From positions 558,001 to 622,000 of the forward strand of contig JARGXX010000007.1 of assembly GCA_030374765.1 (NCBI GenBank): a stretch of DNA of 64,000 bases, in the 5' to 3' direction. The first letter of the stretch is position 1. The number at the start of each line of letters is the position of its first letter. This document shows, piece after piece, positions 44,140-55,235 of the stretch. The position numbers were made by a program, and so were the translations under genes. Under the pieces are notes generated by a model that saw nothing but the letters and a program-made list of their open reading frames with translations, ran no database searches and had not been told where the DNA came from. Source of the stretch: Agarophyton chilense (lineage: Eukaryota > Rhodophyta > Florideophyceae > Gracilariales > Gracilariaceae).

Positions 44140-45100
44140 CGCACTTATGTCCGACTTATCACTGTGGAACGCTAAAATGGCTCATTTGAATGAAGAGGGT
44201 ATCAGGAAAATGGCTCGCAACGTTGTTGTATCTGGTCTTAATGTGAACTTGAAGCAGAAAATGGATGTGTGTGACTCGTTTTTAGTAGGGAAAGCCACGC
44301 GCGCTCCAACTCCCAAGCAAGGGGGGAACGCGCAACAAAGCTCTTGGAATTGGTTCACTCGGACGTTTCTGGTCCAATGGAGCTAGATTTCTTTAGAGGC
44401 TCGCATTTTTTGTCAAATCCATCGATGACTACAGTAAATACTGCTCTCTTTACATGCTCAAGACCAAAGATGAGGTGTTTCGGATGTTTCTGAAAGGGCT
44501 CAAATTAATGCAGAACCATACGGAAACAGAAGTGAAAACCGTCACCGCACGTGACAATGTGCTAGTTGCAATACGCACAGACAACGGTGGTGATTATGTT
44601 TCTCGAAAGTTCTCTGCAAAATTAGAACGTCTCGTTGTTGAACATCAGCGAACTGTGCCGTACAACCCACAGCATAAGGGGCTCGCCGAAAGGTTCAACC
44701 GAAGAGTTATAGACATGGCTCGCTCTATTCTACACCACAGGAACCTGCTCAATACATTTCGGGGGGAAGCAGTGAGTTTTGCAGTGTATGTTCCAAACAA
44801 AGTCACTTGCAAAAAATTGCCGAGTGATGTAACACCATTTGAGCTGTCAAGTGGACGCAAGCCTGATCTGAGCAGTCTGCGAGTCTTTGGAAGCAAATGC
44901 TGGTATAAGGTGGTGGACCACAAGCTGAAGAAGTTGGAGAAGCACGCCAGGGAAGCTATCTTTCTCGGAAACACTGCAGGGTCGCGCGGATACAAGCTGT
45001 GGGATGTGAACAAGAAGAAAGTAATAGTGTCACGAGATGTAAGGTTTAAAGAGCTGAACTGCACGGATGACCCGTTTAACAGTCTTGAAAACTCGAATTA
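44140..45100 (+). pseudogene. Integrase of element B
   Basis: SLWNAKMAHLNEEGIRKMA is the GAG-pre-integrase His region. RTDNGGDYVSRKF carries a catalytic Asp; NPQHKGLAERFNRRVIDMAR carries the catalytic Glu. ELSSGRKPDLSSLRVFGSKC, then AIFLGNTAGSRGYKLWD, is the C-terminal part. The same segments occur in element D with small differences. Confidence 0.78.
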
Positions 45101-45349
45101 TGTCGATGTTGAAGTTCCAGCTGAGTCTGAATCGAATGAACTCGACAACTCTTCCACAGTTATTGACGCGGCACAAAAGGATCACTCCACACCAACAACA
45201 GAATGTGACGAAGCACCCGAATTTGAGACAGCCGAGTCCCCAGTGGTAAAACACGTTGCGTCACCTGAACAAAAGACACTGGAATTGCGACCTTCCACGC
45301 GTAAACGGAGGAAACCAACGTCTTGGTGGCGAGGAACTGCTCTGCTCAC

Positions 45350-46130
45350 AGCCAGTGACGACATTCCCTCGTCATATCGTGAAGCAATGTCACATGCCGA
45401 TTCAAAGGCGTGGACGAAAGCAATGGCCAGTGAGTTCAAGTCGCTGAAGGAATATGATACATGGGACTTGGTGCCAAGGCCTGCAGATAGCAATGTGATG
45501 TCTTCCAGGTGGGTATTGGTGCAGAATTATGAAGCCGGGCCAAATGGTGAGCCTACCGTACGTAACAAAGCTCATGTGGTTGCCAAAGGGTTTCTGCAGA
45601 TCGAGGGTGTAAACTTTTCTGAAACCTATTTACCTTTAGTTAAGTTCACGTCTGTCAGGATGATTCTTTGCATAAGCGCATTCGAAGACTATCTCCTTCA
45701 TCAGATGGATGTGAAGACTGCATTTCTAAATGGAGACCCTGAAGAGACTGTGTACATGGAGCACCCGGAAGGATTCGTCGAGCCTGGAAGTGAGAACCTT
45801 GTGTGTCGATTGAAGAAAGATATCTACGGTTTGCGACAAGCACCAAGGCAATGGCACGCCAAAATGTTTTCGTTCCTTGTCATTGAGATGAATCTGAAGC
45901 CCAACGAGGCTTATCAATGAGTGTACACCGGAGAGATACTTGGAGGGATAGTGATCATTGCTCTTAACGTGGACGACTTGCTTACTGCCAGTCCGAGTAT
46001 GAAGACAGTGAATCGTGTAAAGGATGAACTATCAAACCGTTTTTGCATGGAAGACTTCAATGAAGTTCGCAATGTACTCGGGTTTGAGATTCACCGTGAT
46101 CGATCTAGAACACTGCGTTATCTTTCACAG
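45350..46130 (+). pseudogene. Reverse transcriptase of element B
   Basis: WTKAMASEFKSLKEYDTWDL opens the copia RT module; HQMDVKTAFLNGDPEETVYM and LKKDIYGLRQAPRQWHAKM follow. The catalytic motif reads LNVDDLLTA, a VDD variant normal for copia. Fossil pol. Confidence 0.8.
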
Positions 46131-46269
46131 TTTTCTTACACGCGCAAGGTCTTGGAACGGTTTTATGTGTTAGAATCCAAGCCAGTATACACTCCCGTGG
46201 ATTTCGCAGTTGACATTACGAAGTGTCCCGAGCTTGTGACGGAAGTCCCGTACTGCCAGGCGATCGGTT

Positions 46270-46952
46270 GTATGATGTATCTTTCTGTTAGAACTCGGCC
46301 GGACATATCGTATGCAGTGTCAAAACTAGCAAAGTACGTCGAGAAACCTGGAGAGATTCATTGGAAGGCTGTCAAGCGTGTTCTGCGCTACCTCAATTGC
46401 ACGTCTGCATTTGGACTCATTTATAGCTCTGCTGCAGGTATTCAGCTGCATGGTTATGTGGACTCGGACTGGGCACGTGACACTTCTACGCGTGAGTCAA
46501 CTATTGGATTTGTGTTCATGATGTGTGGTGCTCCGATGTCTTGGAGCTCTCGGCAACAAGAAGTGGTCGCGCTGTCTAGCGCTGAGGCTGAGTATCTGAG
46601 TCTATGTTCTGGGACAAAGGAGGCGATATGATTGAGACGCCTATGGAGTGGCATCGAGATCACAAGTGGTTTAAATGTGGACAAGTCGGTAAAGGTAGTG
46701 GTTGAACCCACGATTGTGAATGTGGGCAACCGAGGCTGCATCGACCTTGCCCGAAACGGTATCGTTAATAATCGTACGAAGGATATCGATAATCGCTTTC
46801 ACTTCACTAGAGAGGCATTGCACGAAAAGGCTGTGCAGTTGCAGTATTGCTCCACAAGTGACATGGTTGCCGATATGTTGACAAAGCCACTCGGTCGAGC
46901 GAAGCTTCAGAAGTTTCGTGGCGAAATTGGATTCGTATTTCTAGATGCTTGA
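46270..46952 (+). pseudogene. RNase H of element B
   Basis: YLSVRTRPDISYAVSKLAKY, HWKAVKRVLRYLNCTSAFGL, YVDSDWARDTSTRESTIGF, EVVALSSAEAEYLSLC and KDIDNRFHFTRE, ending MLTKPLGRAKLQKFR: the copia RNase H signatures in order. Confidence 0.8.
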
Positions 46953-46962
46953 AGTCAGTGAC

Positions 46963-46972
46963 AGAGAGGGGG
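46963..46972 (+). promoter_or_regulatory. Polypurine tract of element B
   Basis: AGAGAGGGGG directly before the 3' LTR. The same CAGTGACAGAG leader plus G-run occurs on minus at 50571-50590, next to another LTR of this family. Confidence 0.75.
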
Positions 46973-47523
46973 TATTGGCTAGCGGATGGGTGATTACTGC
47001 TGTCATTGTAATTCGTGAAAAGGTAGTAAGGGTCTGCCGTATACACGTGTCCATTTGCATTGATTGTACTACTGTGCAACATGTTCACGCTGTCGAGATC
47101 TTATGTTGAATATATCGTACAGCCTGTATAGAATAATCTGAAAGAACAAACATGTTGTCTTGTGCATTACAGAAGGCATGCAGTGCTTTGCTGGAAAAGG
47201 ATCGCGCATGGAGGAGGATTACACTTAATATGTGCTGGCACATTGGATTTGTGCACACGTCAGTGTAATGGTGCATTGGGCACTGTTGTAACTTGCTGTA
47301 GTATGTTGACATGAATTTGGGTCAGGGTTTATTGTCATGTTTGAATATGATTGGTGGTATTGAATATCCCCGGTTTATAGTATAGGGTTTACGTAAGCTG
47401 GAGGTTAGGTGGCTGTCAGAGTTGAGTAGTATATAAGTCGAAGTTCGACAACCTCCAAGCAAATTCTAACCAGAGCTGGCGACCTTACCTTTCATCCATC
47501 AACCTACCCATCAACATCCATCA
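46973..47523 (+). repeat. 3' LTR of element B
   Basis: 551 bp, ending CATCAACATCCATCA. TATATAAG near 47431 is a good TATA box for this LTR family. It abuts the protease region of relic 2 directly. Confidence 0.78.
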
Positions 47524-50022
47524 ATCTGGAAAGCCTGAAAAGATTGAAATTGCAGGTTTGCCTGTGGATAGAAATACCCTTCCTCCCCCAAAGGACTTTA
47601 GCATCTATGCAGATAGTGGTGCCACAGCACATTGCTTCCACTCACCTTCTGCATTCGTCCTTAGATCAGTGCACCCATGCGAGAAAAGGACTGTGATGCT
47701 TGCGAACAATACATCGGTTGAAGCCACACAATGCGGGGAGGTGATAATCCCGTTTGAAAGTGCGAACTTGCGCCTCACAGGTGTGCTGCTGCTTCCCAGT
47801 GTTGAATAGAACCTAGTTTCTACGGGGTGCCTGGAAGGCAAAGGTATAGAATCTCCCTTCTTTCGCCACTCTGTACGTTTGATATTTGAATCGAATTGGT
47901 TTGAGATCGGCGTTGGACTCGGCCATGGGAACTCTGTCATATACATGTTACCTGAACCGATTGTACCCGCATCGCCTGATCTTTTGTTCATGACGAAGTC
48001 TGCAAAGACACAAATCTGGTACCAACGACTTGCTCACGTGAACCCGCGTGACCTGAGGCAGGTGCACAAGTATGCTGAAGGAGTGCGCCCCCTGTCTGAA
48101 ATGGAGGAGGTGTGCCGGGCATGTCAACTTGGTAAATCTCATAAACTTCCGTTCCCAGGTCACTTTGAGCATGCAGCTGCACTAGGCGACATTGTGAACT
48201 CGGACATTGTTGGTCCCCTGTATATGTCCTTTTCAGATGGGTTTCGGTATGCATGTACTTTTCTTGATGACCGTTCTCGGTATGCTTTTATTGGTTTGAT
48301 GACGCATCGTAGTGACATTAGCGATGTGTTTGACGGAGTCCATGTAAAGTTGAACTATCTTGAAGGTGTGGGTATCAAGAGTTTGCATTCCGACGGAGCT
48401 GAAGAGTACAAAGCACTTCAACACAACCTGGCTGAAATGCACGGCATTACCTCTTTTTCTGCTCCTTACGCTCTCCAGCACAACGAGATTGCATAAAGCA
48501 TCAACCGTACCATGGAGAAGGCTGCCACATCCTTACTGCTTCAGGAACGTTCACGGGAGTGTTTGTGCCCAAATGCCCTGAAGCATGTGATCCATATGCG
48601 TAACTGCGTGCGGCATTCTAATGTGGACAATACCCTATACTTTATGGTCACTTGCCACCGGCCATTACTTCAATATGTGAGTGTGTTTGGATGCACGGCA
48701 TTGCTGCTGAGGACTCCAACTGTATCCAAGTTCGAGTCTCGTGCTTTTGAGGGAGTGTATTTGGAGGCTCTTGAGCATAGTGGCTACAAGTTACTTGTTA
48801 CCGGTAACGATGGTACTCCACGCATTATTGAGTCTCGACATGTCACTTTCGATGAATCTAGGTTTCCGGGCGCGCCGTCTGTTATTTATTTTATGAAAGA
48901 TGAACTTAGCTCGGACGATGATTACAACGGTGACGTCGGCTCTGATGACGCCATGGATGATGCATCCGATTCAGTCTCAATCGACAGCATTGTAGACGAA
49001 GCAGTTTTCCACCAAAAAGTAAATCCACACCGGCGGTGGCTCAGCCCCCGTCTGATTCTGCTGATGATGAAGACGACGTGGTAGGCTCCGGAAGTAGTGA
49101 AGAAGTGTTCCAAATCAATCACAAGCTCATCATAACTCTAATATGGAATCCCATTACCCTTCTCGCACATGTTGTGCACCGCGAGGGTGGTTCATGGCTG
49201 GATCTGCTCAGTGTACTTCGCAAATCAAAGTAAAGACCAGCGACAAACCCAGCCTAAAGGAGGCAATGTCTGCCAGCGTGGAGGAGCGTAATCTATGGCA
49301 GGCTGCAATTGATGAGGAGTTCTCATCACTGGAGTCGAAAGGAACGTGGAAGCCTCATAACTCTACCGTTTCTCAACCACTACCGAGTCATGCCTTCTTT
49401 CGTGTCAAACTCAATGTGGAAGGGACAGTGGAACGTTTCAAGGCTCGAGTGGTTGCAGGTGGAAACCACCAAACGTATCGTGAAAACTACATGGAAACCT
49501 ATGCCCCAGTTGTTTCATTCACAATGGTTCGCATTTTCCTGTACCTGACGCTTCCTGCTCATGCATGTCGCACAAGTAAACGTGAAAACGGTGTTTCTCA
49601 ATGGTGAACTGGTGGAGGGTGTGTGGATTATGTCTCCTCGAGGTATACCCGGAGTCCCTTCTCGATGCTTCAAACTGCGCAAAGCCATCTACGGGCTGAA
49701 GCAGGCACACTTAGCATGGCACAAGAAGCTATGTGACGACTTGAAAAGCATAGTGTTCGTGGAGTTACCAAGTGCACCATGTGTGTTTCGCCGGCGCAAT
49801 AAGTACGATGAGAATGCATTTGTGTTGGTTTACGTGGATGACTTGCTGATATTCACGACCTCAATCGAAGAACATTCCGTGATAATGCAGGAGCTGAAGT
49901 CCTTGTATGAGCTTCTTGTAGCAGGAGAAGTAAACTTGTTCCTTGTTGTAGAGTCCAGGTTCTCTACACAAAATGTGTGCGGCATTGCTTCGGGTTTGAA
50001 CAATCAAAAACTGCTTGCACAC
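47524..50022 (+). mobile_element. Relic 2: Ty1/copia protease to RT
   Basis: Plus-strand copia internal sequence that begins at the protease and ends within RT where a minus-strand LTR abuts it. Protease: YADSGATAHCFHS. Integrase: WYQRLAHVNPRDLRQVHKYA, CRACQLGKSHKLPFPGHF, DDRSRYAFIGLM, SDGAEEYKALQHNLAE. RT: ENYMETYAPVVSFTMVRIFL and YVDDLLIF (49831 on). Flanked on both sides by LTRs of a different copia family. Broken, with a handful of breaks. Sister of relic 3. Confidence 0.78.
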
Positions 50023-50570
50023 CCAAGAAGAAGGGGTGAAGGTTTAGGGTTGATAAGGAAAGTCGCCAGCTCTGGCTAGAATTTACTTGGAGGTTGGCGA
50101 TTTTCGACTTATTTATTTCTTAACTGTGACAGCTATTTAACCCTCAGCTTACGTAAACCCTAGACTACAAATTGGGGACGTTCAATACTACCAAGCATAT
50201 TCAAACATGAAATTAAACCTAACCCAAATTCATGTCAACACACTACAGCAAGGTACAACACTGCACAATAAACCATTACACTGACTAGTGCACATATTTA
50301 ACGTACCAGCACATATAAAGTGTCATCCGCCTCCATGAAGATCCTGGTCCAGAAAAGCACTGCATGCGTTCTGCATTACACAAGACAGCGTGTCGGCTTT
50401 TCCAGAACATTTCAAACAGCCTGTACTATGTGTAGAACGTAAGATCTCGATAGTGTGGACACTTTGCACCATAGTACAACTAATACATGCGGAGAAGTGT
50501 ATACGGGAGACTCTTACTATCTTTCCACCAATTACAGTGCCAGCACTACTCACTCATCCAATATCCAACC
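50023..50570 (-). repeat. Copia LTR (element B family), minus strand
   Basis: Minus-strand copy of the 550-bp LTR; the left end is approximate. On its right is a polypurine run (CCCCCCTCTG on plus, 50571-50580) and 60 bp matching the tail of element B's internal region, so this is a true 3' LTR rather than a solo LTR. Confidence 0.72.
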
Positions 50571-50631
50571 CCCCCCTCTGTCACTGAATTCAATCATTTA
50601 GATAAACAAACCAAATTTGACCACGGAACTT
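50571..50631 (-). mobile_element. 3' internal tail of a copia element
   Basis: On minus it reads close to element B 46910-46972 (AAGTT.CGTGG...AAATT, then CAGTGACAGAG). It is cut short by the left LTR of element C. Confidence 0.6.
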
Positions 50632-51077
50632 TGTAACGCAATGCCTGTTGGGTCAGCGTACGGGTCTCGACTGGTGGTAGCATGGTAGAGCGGGTCATAA
50701 GGTTCGAATCCTTGACGGCGGCACTCCTAGAGTACTTGGTGCAATGGGCTGGAGTTTACTGCGTAGTCCTACAGGTTGGAGCTACGGAAACGATGGCTTG
50801 AAAACCAAAGGATGGAACTAATATACCAAAAGGGTTTATTTAGTATCCTAACTGTGTTTACCTTACTCTAAGGGAGAAATGTCGCTCGACCCAAGTAAAT
50901 AGTACTGGCGAGGTGCTGGGATCCCCCTGGGACTGTAATGCTAATCTATTATACTAAGGAAAATAAATTAAAAATCTGCCTGAGTCCAGCTAAGGTCAGC
51001 CCGTCCACGTGTCGCTTGTAAGATACCTCAGGCCCCGGCGGCTTATAGGACTCAGCCGATATCGCTGCTCCTTCACA
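50632..51077 (-). repeat. 3' LTR of element C, with tRNA-like motif
   Basis: Opens TGTAACGCAATG, ends CTTCACA. It contains GGTTCGAATCC (50701-50711), an exact Pol III B-box/T-arm sequence inside a small stem (AAGG...CCTT). This is preceded by TGGTAGCATGGTAGAGCG (50675-50692), which looks like a tRNA D-arm/A-box. Confidence 0.8.
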
Positions 51078-51089
51078 TATCTCTCTCCT
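51078..51089 (-). promoter_or_regulatory. Polypurine tract of element C
   Basis: AGGAGAGAGATA on minus, next to the TG start of the 3' LTR. Confidence 0.65.
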
Positions 51090-51429
51090 CATGATTTGAC
51101 CGCCACGGCGAAGTACAAATTGCCTCACACCTTCCTGGGGGTCTGGCTCTAGTTGGACCAATGGGTGACCTTTCGATCTTTTCTTCGGAGTCAAAACGTC
51201 GTGATCCTCAGCGTCTTAATGGCCTGAACACGGGCGGTGCCGTCCCCAACATGTCAGCGTCTTATGACTAATCCGAGGGTTATTCGCTCTCGTTACCAGT
51301 GGCCTCATGGGGCGTGGCATCGCCACCATCCTCAGAGGTGCCAATGCGTAAGAGCTGACGCTTAGTGCCAGGTTGGCAACTAAAGCCACCTAAGGTACTG
51401 TACGCGCACTGGGGGGGGATGGGGGATCA

Positions 51430-52298
51430 CTTGCCGCTTTTCCTATCCTTTGCTATTTCTTTGGAGACCCTACGCGCGGTGTGCGCCGTCAACCACGGTG
51501 CGCACTTCGTCCATTCAAGGTCCCGTCGATCATCCTGCCCGATTCGGTTTCATCTTTCCTCCTTTCCGTCGCGGTATTCTTCCATTGGTAGCGCGCGATG
51601 CAGTGATAACTAAGCCCGTCGGATATGCCACTCTCTCTCCGGACTTTTTGCTTCCATAGGTTCCCCTATCCATTTCCCGGCGGACCAGCATGTGGGCAGC
51701 CGCGCCATGGCATCGAGAGAACAAGCAGGGAGCTCTTTGGGATACCCAGTGGCTTATGGCGCCCCGGGGACCGTTATGACCATACCATCGTACGAGCCCC
51801 GCGCGCAATTCGTCATGTCATTCCGCCGTACCGTTGGTATTAATGCCTCGATGGACATTTCTACAGTCCTGAGGGAAGCTTGTTCCTGAGCGCCTCGCCT
51901 GGCGCGCTACGACACGTTAATCCAATAGGGTCAAGATCTGAAGACCGCTATGGTCAATATTCTGCACCAGAATACACAAAAGATGTCAAACAAGGTTACT
52001 GCCGACTTGGATGCCCGGTATGGTCAAACTTTGAGCGACTGAGGGGCTTCCGAGGGTGGAAAGAACTCCTCAGGTGAGTCTTGGCGGAAGAAGCTTTCTT
52101 GGCTCGCTGGGGCCGGTCCTATTGTTACAGGAGGCTCCTGGTGTTACCCTAGTTCCGTTTTCGCTCCTGACAATTCCAGTGAGGACGACGGAGTTACTCC
52201 GTCGCGGCCCCAGTGAGTCCTTTTGGTGTCTGGAGCGCTTCCGCGAAACTTGAGGTCGTGGCGACGGCTGTTAAGCCTCTGTTAGTTCGTCAAATAAA
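51430..52298 (+). pseudogene. Opposite-strand coding-like region of element C
   Basis: On plus, between the polypurine tract and the chromodomain end of pol. A Gly/Ser/Tyr/Pro-rich frame (GSSLGYPVAYGAPGTVMTIP, near 51708-51890) is followed by other protein-like stretches. A poly(A) signal AATAAA is at 52293-52298. No domain recognised. It occupies the same position and strand as the open frame of element A and likewise ends in a poly(A) signal. It is broken. Confidence 0.4.
52293..52298 (+). terminator. Poly(A) signal, opposite-strand unit of element C
   Basis: AATAAA on plus, pointing toward the 3' end of minus-strand pol, mirroring the signal at 5588 in element A. Confidence 0.45.
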
Positions 52299-52559
52299 AC
52301 AATGCTTGTGCTTTCCAAAGTTTGTTCCTGTATCTCAAACGTGCAGACCCCGGGATGTCGTCCAACTTTGAAAGCGTCTCAGGTCTTTTTCAGGTGTCGT
52401 CCGAGGATTGACTTTGTTCTCTGATGCGGGAGCTACGGCAAAACATCGTGCTCCGGCGAACCGTCGTGTCAGGAGGCATTTCGAGAGGCGTTTTGGGATT
52501 ATTTGGGCCAATGGTGGCCCCATCCTGAAGGCTGCGCTCCGTGCTGCCGATTTGGCACT

Positions 52560-53135
52560 AATATGGGGCGATGACATTAGCCGGAATAGATTGAGGCTCT
52601 TTCCGAGTGCCTTGCTCAGATGTGTAGCCGAACCAACGGACCCTATAGCGCATAGTTTCATCTTCTTCCTGACCGGCGGAGATGTTGCGCTCAATCATAA
52701 ATTCCGGTTTGTACGCAATCTCCGGCAGGAGCATGTGACCCAGAGGGGCGAATCCAATGGAGTCGGTCGGAAGAGATGGGTCATCGTCATGGCATGGACC
52801 ATTGGGTCCATGAGGCTAGTCGGGTCCTCGGGAACTGCCTTACGGGGTGTGGAGACTTGAGGGTCGACGTGAGATCGTAGTAATTTTGTTGGGCCAGGGG
52901 AGTGGGATTTTGGTGACTCGGGGGAGCTGGGAGCTCGTGTCACCCGATCAATCGATACGGTCTCCTGGAAGCCGTCAATTAGTAACGTATTGTTGTTAGA
53001 AGTGGCCTTAAGGACTTTGTATGGTCCTGTAAAACGCGGTATGAGCTTATGCGTAGTGTCTTCGAAGTCCTCAATGTCCTGCGGTGGCCAGTAGAGGTTA
53101 ATAAGTTCCTCTTTCCCAAATGACGGTGTGTTCAA
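52560..53135 (-). pseudogene. Integrase tail of element C: GPY/F and chromodomain
   Basis: KLIPRFTGPYKVLKATSNNN is the GPY/F module of Ty3 integrases. Near 52580-52700, MRYRVRWFGYTSEQ, then EPQSIPANVIAPY, fits a chromodomain. Both mark the element as a chromovirus. Fossil. Confidence 0.65.
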
Positions 53136-53399
53136 AACGACCTTGTGGAAATTGACCTTGCTACGCCGTTGGGCTTTGGTCAGTATAGTTCTTGCCGATT
53201 AGATAATGCAGTCGATTCGTCGGCGCGAGTAGTGCTTCGCCTGTGTAGGAATCATCCCTTCGGTTTTATACTGGGGTACGACTGACTCCTGAAGGACAAC
53301 AGATATGGGCGGCGGCGCTCTCGTTAGCGTTAAGTCGAAACATGTTGTGCCCGTGGAAGCGTATCCCTGTGTGTTGTAGGCAGAAACCAGTGGTTCCAC

Positions 53400-54120
53400 C
53401 TAGTCGTCCCAGTCCAAGTGGTTCTCCGATACGTAGTGTGCCAGTCGATCTAGAAGGGTGCGGCTGAAGCGTTCGGCTTGGCCATTGGTTTGCGGGTGGT
53501 ACGCCGTGGTGGTAACATGTTTGATACCTAATGTCGCACAGACGTGTGAGAAGAAGTTGGATACAAACTGGATGCCGTTATCCGTAAGGAGGTAGAATGG
53601 CATGCCATATGGATATACCCGATGGGACAAAAAGGCCGTGACGACATCCGTGTCTGTTGTCTTCCCTAGGGGTAAGGCTCGGGTAAGTTTGGTAAACCTA
53701 TAGGTTACGACCAAAAAAACCGTTTCCCATGTGACGACTTAGGCAAAGGCCCAATTATATCCATTGTGACAAATTCAATTGGATCTGCGGCGGTGAAGAG
53801 CTTCAATTTAGCCTGATGATTTGCGCGAGACCCTTGGATCTGTGCGCACGATGCACAGTTCCGTGCGGTTCGCCATAGGTCCTGCGCCACTAGTGGCCAG
53901 TAGAAGAACTTCCTTAGGGCCTGGTACATTCGTCAGCCTCCAGGGTGACCAGCCAAACGAGGGAAATGGGCGAGATATAGGAATCGTGCCCTTAGTGAAC
54001 TTGGTACTACTCGCTGGAGTGCGCCATCCAGCGGTGAGCGGCGATATAGTAGTCCAAATCGGTCAAAGTCGAACAGGCATCCCGGAGTCCCTACGAATTG
54101 GGCTGTTTCCTTGCACAACT
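53400..54120 (-). pseudogene. Integrase core of element C
   Basis: The HHCC zinc module (HFPRLAGHPGG, then NCASCAQIQG) is followed by the catalytic triad regions: VTMDIIGPLPKSS (Asp), YLLTDNGIQFVSNFF (Asp) and YHPQTNGQAERFSRTLL (Glu). All three catalytic residues are visible. Fossil pol. Confidence 0.75.
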
Positions 54121-54369
54121 CGTCTTCGACCTGCGGCTGTAGGAGTTACTCAATAGTTATCGGGAGGTGCTCCTTTTCCTCCGGGGCTATCACATTAACC
54201 TGAGGTGATGTCGAACACGGCGGTACTGTCTCCCAGTCCAATAGGTATACTTCGTTCTCCTTTATCTCAGAATCATCCGATTGGATCTTGTCCATAAGGT
54301 CATTAGTTTTCGCGTAATCCTGAGGTCCATCATCTTCGAAGGGAGTAGGAACTAGGTCGTCCAATGGAG

Positions 54370-55235
54370 TGTCATCAATTCCGTCTGTAATTATTCGCGA
54401 AAGGGCATCTGCTGCCTGGTGCTTGTTGCCTGACCTATATTTTATCTCGTAGTCGTATACTGACAGCCTGAGGCGCCACCTAGCGACGCGACTTTATGCA
54501 TCGGTCGTTTTGAGTAACCAGCAGAGTGAGTCATGGTCTGTCCTAATGGTAAACCTGGTTCCCTCGAGGTACAGACGGAGTGTCAATACGGGCCATACGA
54601 TGGGTAGACATTCTTTTTCGGTAGTATTGTAGTTTCATTCGGTGCTCATGAACATTCTGCTTCAGTATCCTAGAGGTGGATAGTCCTTCGGTGACTCCTG
54701 TTCCTATAGCAGGGCACGTCCCACTTGAACATCAGAGGCGTCTGTATCCAGCACGAAGCATCTATTGGGGTTTGGTAGAGCTCATATAGGTTGGTTCAGA
54801 AATTTGTTCTTTAGGGTCTTAAATGCCTCGTACTGGTCGTGGGTAAGGGCTTCAAACTCCGAAGGAGTTCCCCGTTTCAGCATCACGTTGAGAGGGGCCG
54901 AGATCTTGGCACCCCCTTGGACGAACCGTTGGTAAATATTGTACAAGCCCACGAAGGATCGTAGTTTCGTATGCGTCTTAGGAGGTGTAGCCTGGCGAAT
55001 CGAATTTGGGGTCCTTGTGGCTACCTTTAGCTTTCCTGGGAGGGCGACGTGACCGAAATAGTCCACTGAGGCCTGGAAGAAGGCGCAATTGCGGAGTTTC
55101 AGTGTTACTCCAGCGTCCTGTAGGATTTTTAGCACCTTCCTCACGTGGCGAAGGAGTTCTTTCACGGTCCGTGAGAAGATTATAACGTCATCGAAATAGA
55201 CCGGGGCGAATTTACATTTGACTCTCGACAGTATG
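54370..55235 (-). pseudogene. RT (second part) and RNase H of element C
   Basis: The catalytic motif reads VYFDDVIIFSRTV (YFDD encoded near 55189-55199). It is followed by YFGHVALPGKLKV, LRSFVGLYNIYQRFVQGGAK and the RNase H region to about 54380. The domain is separated from the first RT part by the solo LTR at 55236-56004. Confidence 0.7.

Larger units (their letters stand above)
41170..47523 (+). mobile_element. Element B: Ty1/copia element
   Basis: About 6.35 kb on plus: LTR (41170-41717), long leader (41718-42927), gag-pol in copia order (gag, protease, integrase, RT, RNase H; 42928-46952), polypurine tract (46963-46972) and LTR (46973-47523). The coding part is fairly well kept with only a few breaks, but the two LTRs differ at roughly a fifth of positions. 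No target duplication is evident (ATGAT versus ATCTG). The upstream LTR may therefore not be the original partner. It is closely related to element D. Confidence 0.75.

Noticed and set aside
50675-50720. A host tRNA gene in the element C LTR
   Set aside because: Anticodon arm and acceptor pairing are missing and the sequence is duplicated in both LTRs, so it is part of the LTR.
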